From an uncultured Granulosicoccus sp. (GTDB lineage: Bacteria > Pseudomonadota > Gammaproteobacteria > Granulosicoccales > Granulosicoccaceae), in contig CALLPU010000004.1 in NCBI GenBank assembly GCA_938016235.1, forward strand, positions 1 through 8,040: a DNA stretch of 8,040 bases, written 5' to 3'. The translations under genes were made by a program, and so were the position numbers. This document shows positions 7,345 through 8,040 of this stretch, piece after piece. Position 1 is the first letter of the stretch. Every line of letters starts with the position of its first letter. Below the pieces are notes generated by a model, which was not told the DNA's origin, ran no database searches, and was given only the letters and a program-made list of their open reading frames with translations.

Positions 7345-7662
7345 CTAATGATCAGTTTTCAACGTGATCCGAGCTACCATTCCCGGGTGATACCGGCAAA
7401 AGTATTCGCCCGCGGTATCAGGACCCACAACGGTTTTCCACTGATCGGTTGTGGCCAATCCACCTGAGTTCCAACGCTCATCCGTCGCCGTGGCCGTGTG
7501 AGGTATGAAATCACGATTAAACCAGATAATGGTATCGCCCTCTGTCATCTCCAGCTGTGCTGGCACATACTCCAGTGCTTCAATAATGACAATGTGCTCA
7601 ACGGGTGCTACTGCCTCCTGTGCAGACGAAACCCCGAGGGTCAGGCCCAAACCGACAATCAT
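7345..7662 (-). CDS. Small exported cupredoxin, amicyanin/plastocyanin-like (type 1 copper)
   Basis: From the ATG at 7662 this is a 105-residue protein. A hydrophobic start ends at about VSSA (residue 14), consistent with export to the periplasm. The copper ligands can be read: H55 in NRDFIPHTATA, then C89, H92 and M95 in YFCRYHPGM. The Cys-x2-His-x2-Met spacing is the same as in amicyanin (CTPHPFM) and shorter than in plastocyanin. Such proteins carry single electrons between redox partners. The N-region of the signal peptide has no positive charge when ATG is used. The open frame continues upstream to a CTG at 7698-7696, giving a lysine-rich leader (KKAGKEK) that would complete a normal signal peptide, so the true start may be upstream and non-ATG. 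The gene is convergent with the deacetylase gene, 15 bases away, and has no obvious link to sugar catabolism. No redox partner is visible. Confidence 0.87.
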   Translation of the reverse strand: MIVGLGLTLGVSSAQEAVAPVEHIVIIEALEYVPAQLEMTEGDTIIWFNRDFIPHTATATDERWNSGGLATTDQWKTVVGPDTAGEYFCRYHPGMVARITLKTDH

Positions 7663-7938
7663 GATCTGTAATTTTTCTTTACCTGCCTTTTTTATCAGAG
7701 ACTAATTTCAGAAATTTTTGTGCAGATTTGACTCGTCACAGTATTCTGTTGCCACTATTCAAGTTTCCGATCGATACAAGGTGTGGTTTCCTCTTTATCC
7801 CATTGCCCTGCTCCAGTTTTTCCATTGAACAGAAGCACTATGTTTTTATTTGACAGATACAGTATTTATTTGCAAGCGCAAACGCGCCTGTAGCGCCACA
7901 GCGACATTAAAAAACTCACTACAAAACTGACCTAACTG
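7663..7938. other. Intergenic region between the cupredoxin gene and the acyl-CoA dehydrogenase-like gene
   Basis: This 276-base, comparatively AT-rich stretch separates two divergently transcribed genes and should hold both their promoters. I see no convincing ORF, RNA gene or terminator. Its most structured part is the inverted repeat TTTGC-AAGC-GCAAA at 7869-7882, downstream of a consensus -35-like TTGACA at 7850-7855. No acceptable -10 box is present at 16-18 bases from that hexamer, so the promoter is not called. The part next to the cupredoxin start may be its coding leader (see that entry). Confidence 0.5.
7869..7882. promoter_or_regulatory. Possible operator: TTTGC-N4-GCAAA inverted repeat
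   Basis: Perfect five-base arms separated by four bases form a small dyad 57 bases upstream of the acyl-CoA dehydrogenase-like start. Its position suits a binding site for a TetR- or GntR-type regulator of fatty-acid or acyl-CoA metabolism, but no regulator gene is in view. Five-base arms can also arise by chance. Confidence 0.2.
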
Positions 7939-8040
7939 ATGCAATCCGATCATCAAATTAACCGCATTCGCGAGTCTGTACGAAAAATCTGTGACGCTTA
8001 CGGCGAACAGTACTGGCAACACCTCGATGAAACGCTCGGA
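7939..8040 (+). CDS. Probable acyl-CoA dehydrogenase, N-terminal fragment (runs off right edge)
   Basis: The ATG at 7939 comes six bases after an in-frame TAA (7933-7935), so the start is well bounded; only a CTG lies between. The 34 visible codons encode IRESVRKICDAYGEQYW at residues 10-26, followed by QHLDETLG. This matches the typical opening of acyl-CoA dehydrogenases, in which a helix of the form IR..VR.ic..f...YW...D precedes a YP..F motif expected just beyond the edge. These FAD flavoenzymes oxidise acyl-CoA thioesters in fatty-acid or branched-chain amino-acid breakdown. No clear Shine-Dalgarno sequence precedes the start. The catalytic glutamate and FAD-binding regions are outside the window, so the assignment rests on the N-terminal pattern alone. 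Confidence 0.65.
   Translation, partial: MQSDHQINRIRESVRKICDAYGEQYWQHLDETLG

Noticed and set aside
7350..7369. GATCA...TGATC inverted repeat between or within the convergent gene ends, considered as a terminator
   Set aside because: The arms are only five bases with a 10-base loop, there is no proper T-run after either side, and most of it lies inside the cupredoxin coding end.
7850..7855. Perfect TTGACA considered as the -35 box of a promoter for the acyl-CoA dehydrogenase-like gene
   Set aside because: The sequences 16-18 bases downstream (GCAAGC, CAAGCG, AAGCGC) do not resemble a -10 box, so no complete promoter is supported.
1..8040. CRISPR arrays, tRNA or rRNA genes, transposases and long repeats
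   Set aside because: None were seen on reading both strands; the window is nearly filled by intact protein genes with no mobile-element signs.

Overview
The window looks like an accessory catabolic locus from a Gram-negative bacterium, most likely a proteobacterium. The evidence is the soluble periplasmic solute-binding protein with a type I signal peptide and no lipobox, the amicyanin-like cupredoxin, and the start of a gene resembling proteobacterial acyl-CoA dehydrogenases. Base composition is moderate, a little above 50% GC by eye. No genus can be named from the sequence alone.

Layout. Positions 1-3639 (minus strand) form a tight operon. Read in its own direction it runs: periplasmic sugar-binding protein (3639-2389), MalF-type permease (2336-1443), MalG-type permease (1441-548), and a divergent argininosuccinate-lyase-like enzyme that starts at 540 and runs off the left edge. 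Positions 3640-3719 are a short divergent control region. It holds a good ribosome binding site, a plausible promoter for the transport operon, and two adjacent dyads that look like operators. Positions 3720-7329 (plus strand) encode a ROK-family repressor followed by a large three-part protein of 790 residues. That protein has an N-terminal PIG-L/LmbE zinc deacetylase domain, a middle helical and beta region, and a C-terminal glutamine-amidotransferase-like (ThuA-like) domain without an obvious nucleophilic cysteine. Positions 7345-7662 (minus) encode a small exported type 1 copper protein convergent with the deacetylase gene. A 276-base intergenic stretch follows, and the first 34 codons of a probable acyl-CoA dehydrogenase begin at 7939.

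How the genes may work together (inference). The ROK repressor probably senses an imported sugar or a derivative and controls the divergent promoter. The binding protein and two permeases would bring in a glycoside or substituted amino sugar, using an ATPase that is not in this window. The PIG-L protein has no export signal and would act in the cytoplasm, removing an N-acyl group. The ArgH-like lyase, which keeps the family's fumarate-side signature but departs elsewhere, would then cleave a bond by beta-elimination, probably releasing fumarate. This pairing of a deacetylase with a fumarate-releasing lyase, both under a sugar-type ROK regulator, is the most unusual aspect of the window. The cupredoxin and the acyl-CoA dehydrogenase look like unrelated neighbours.
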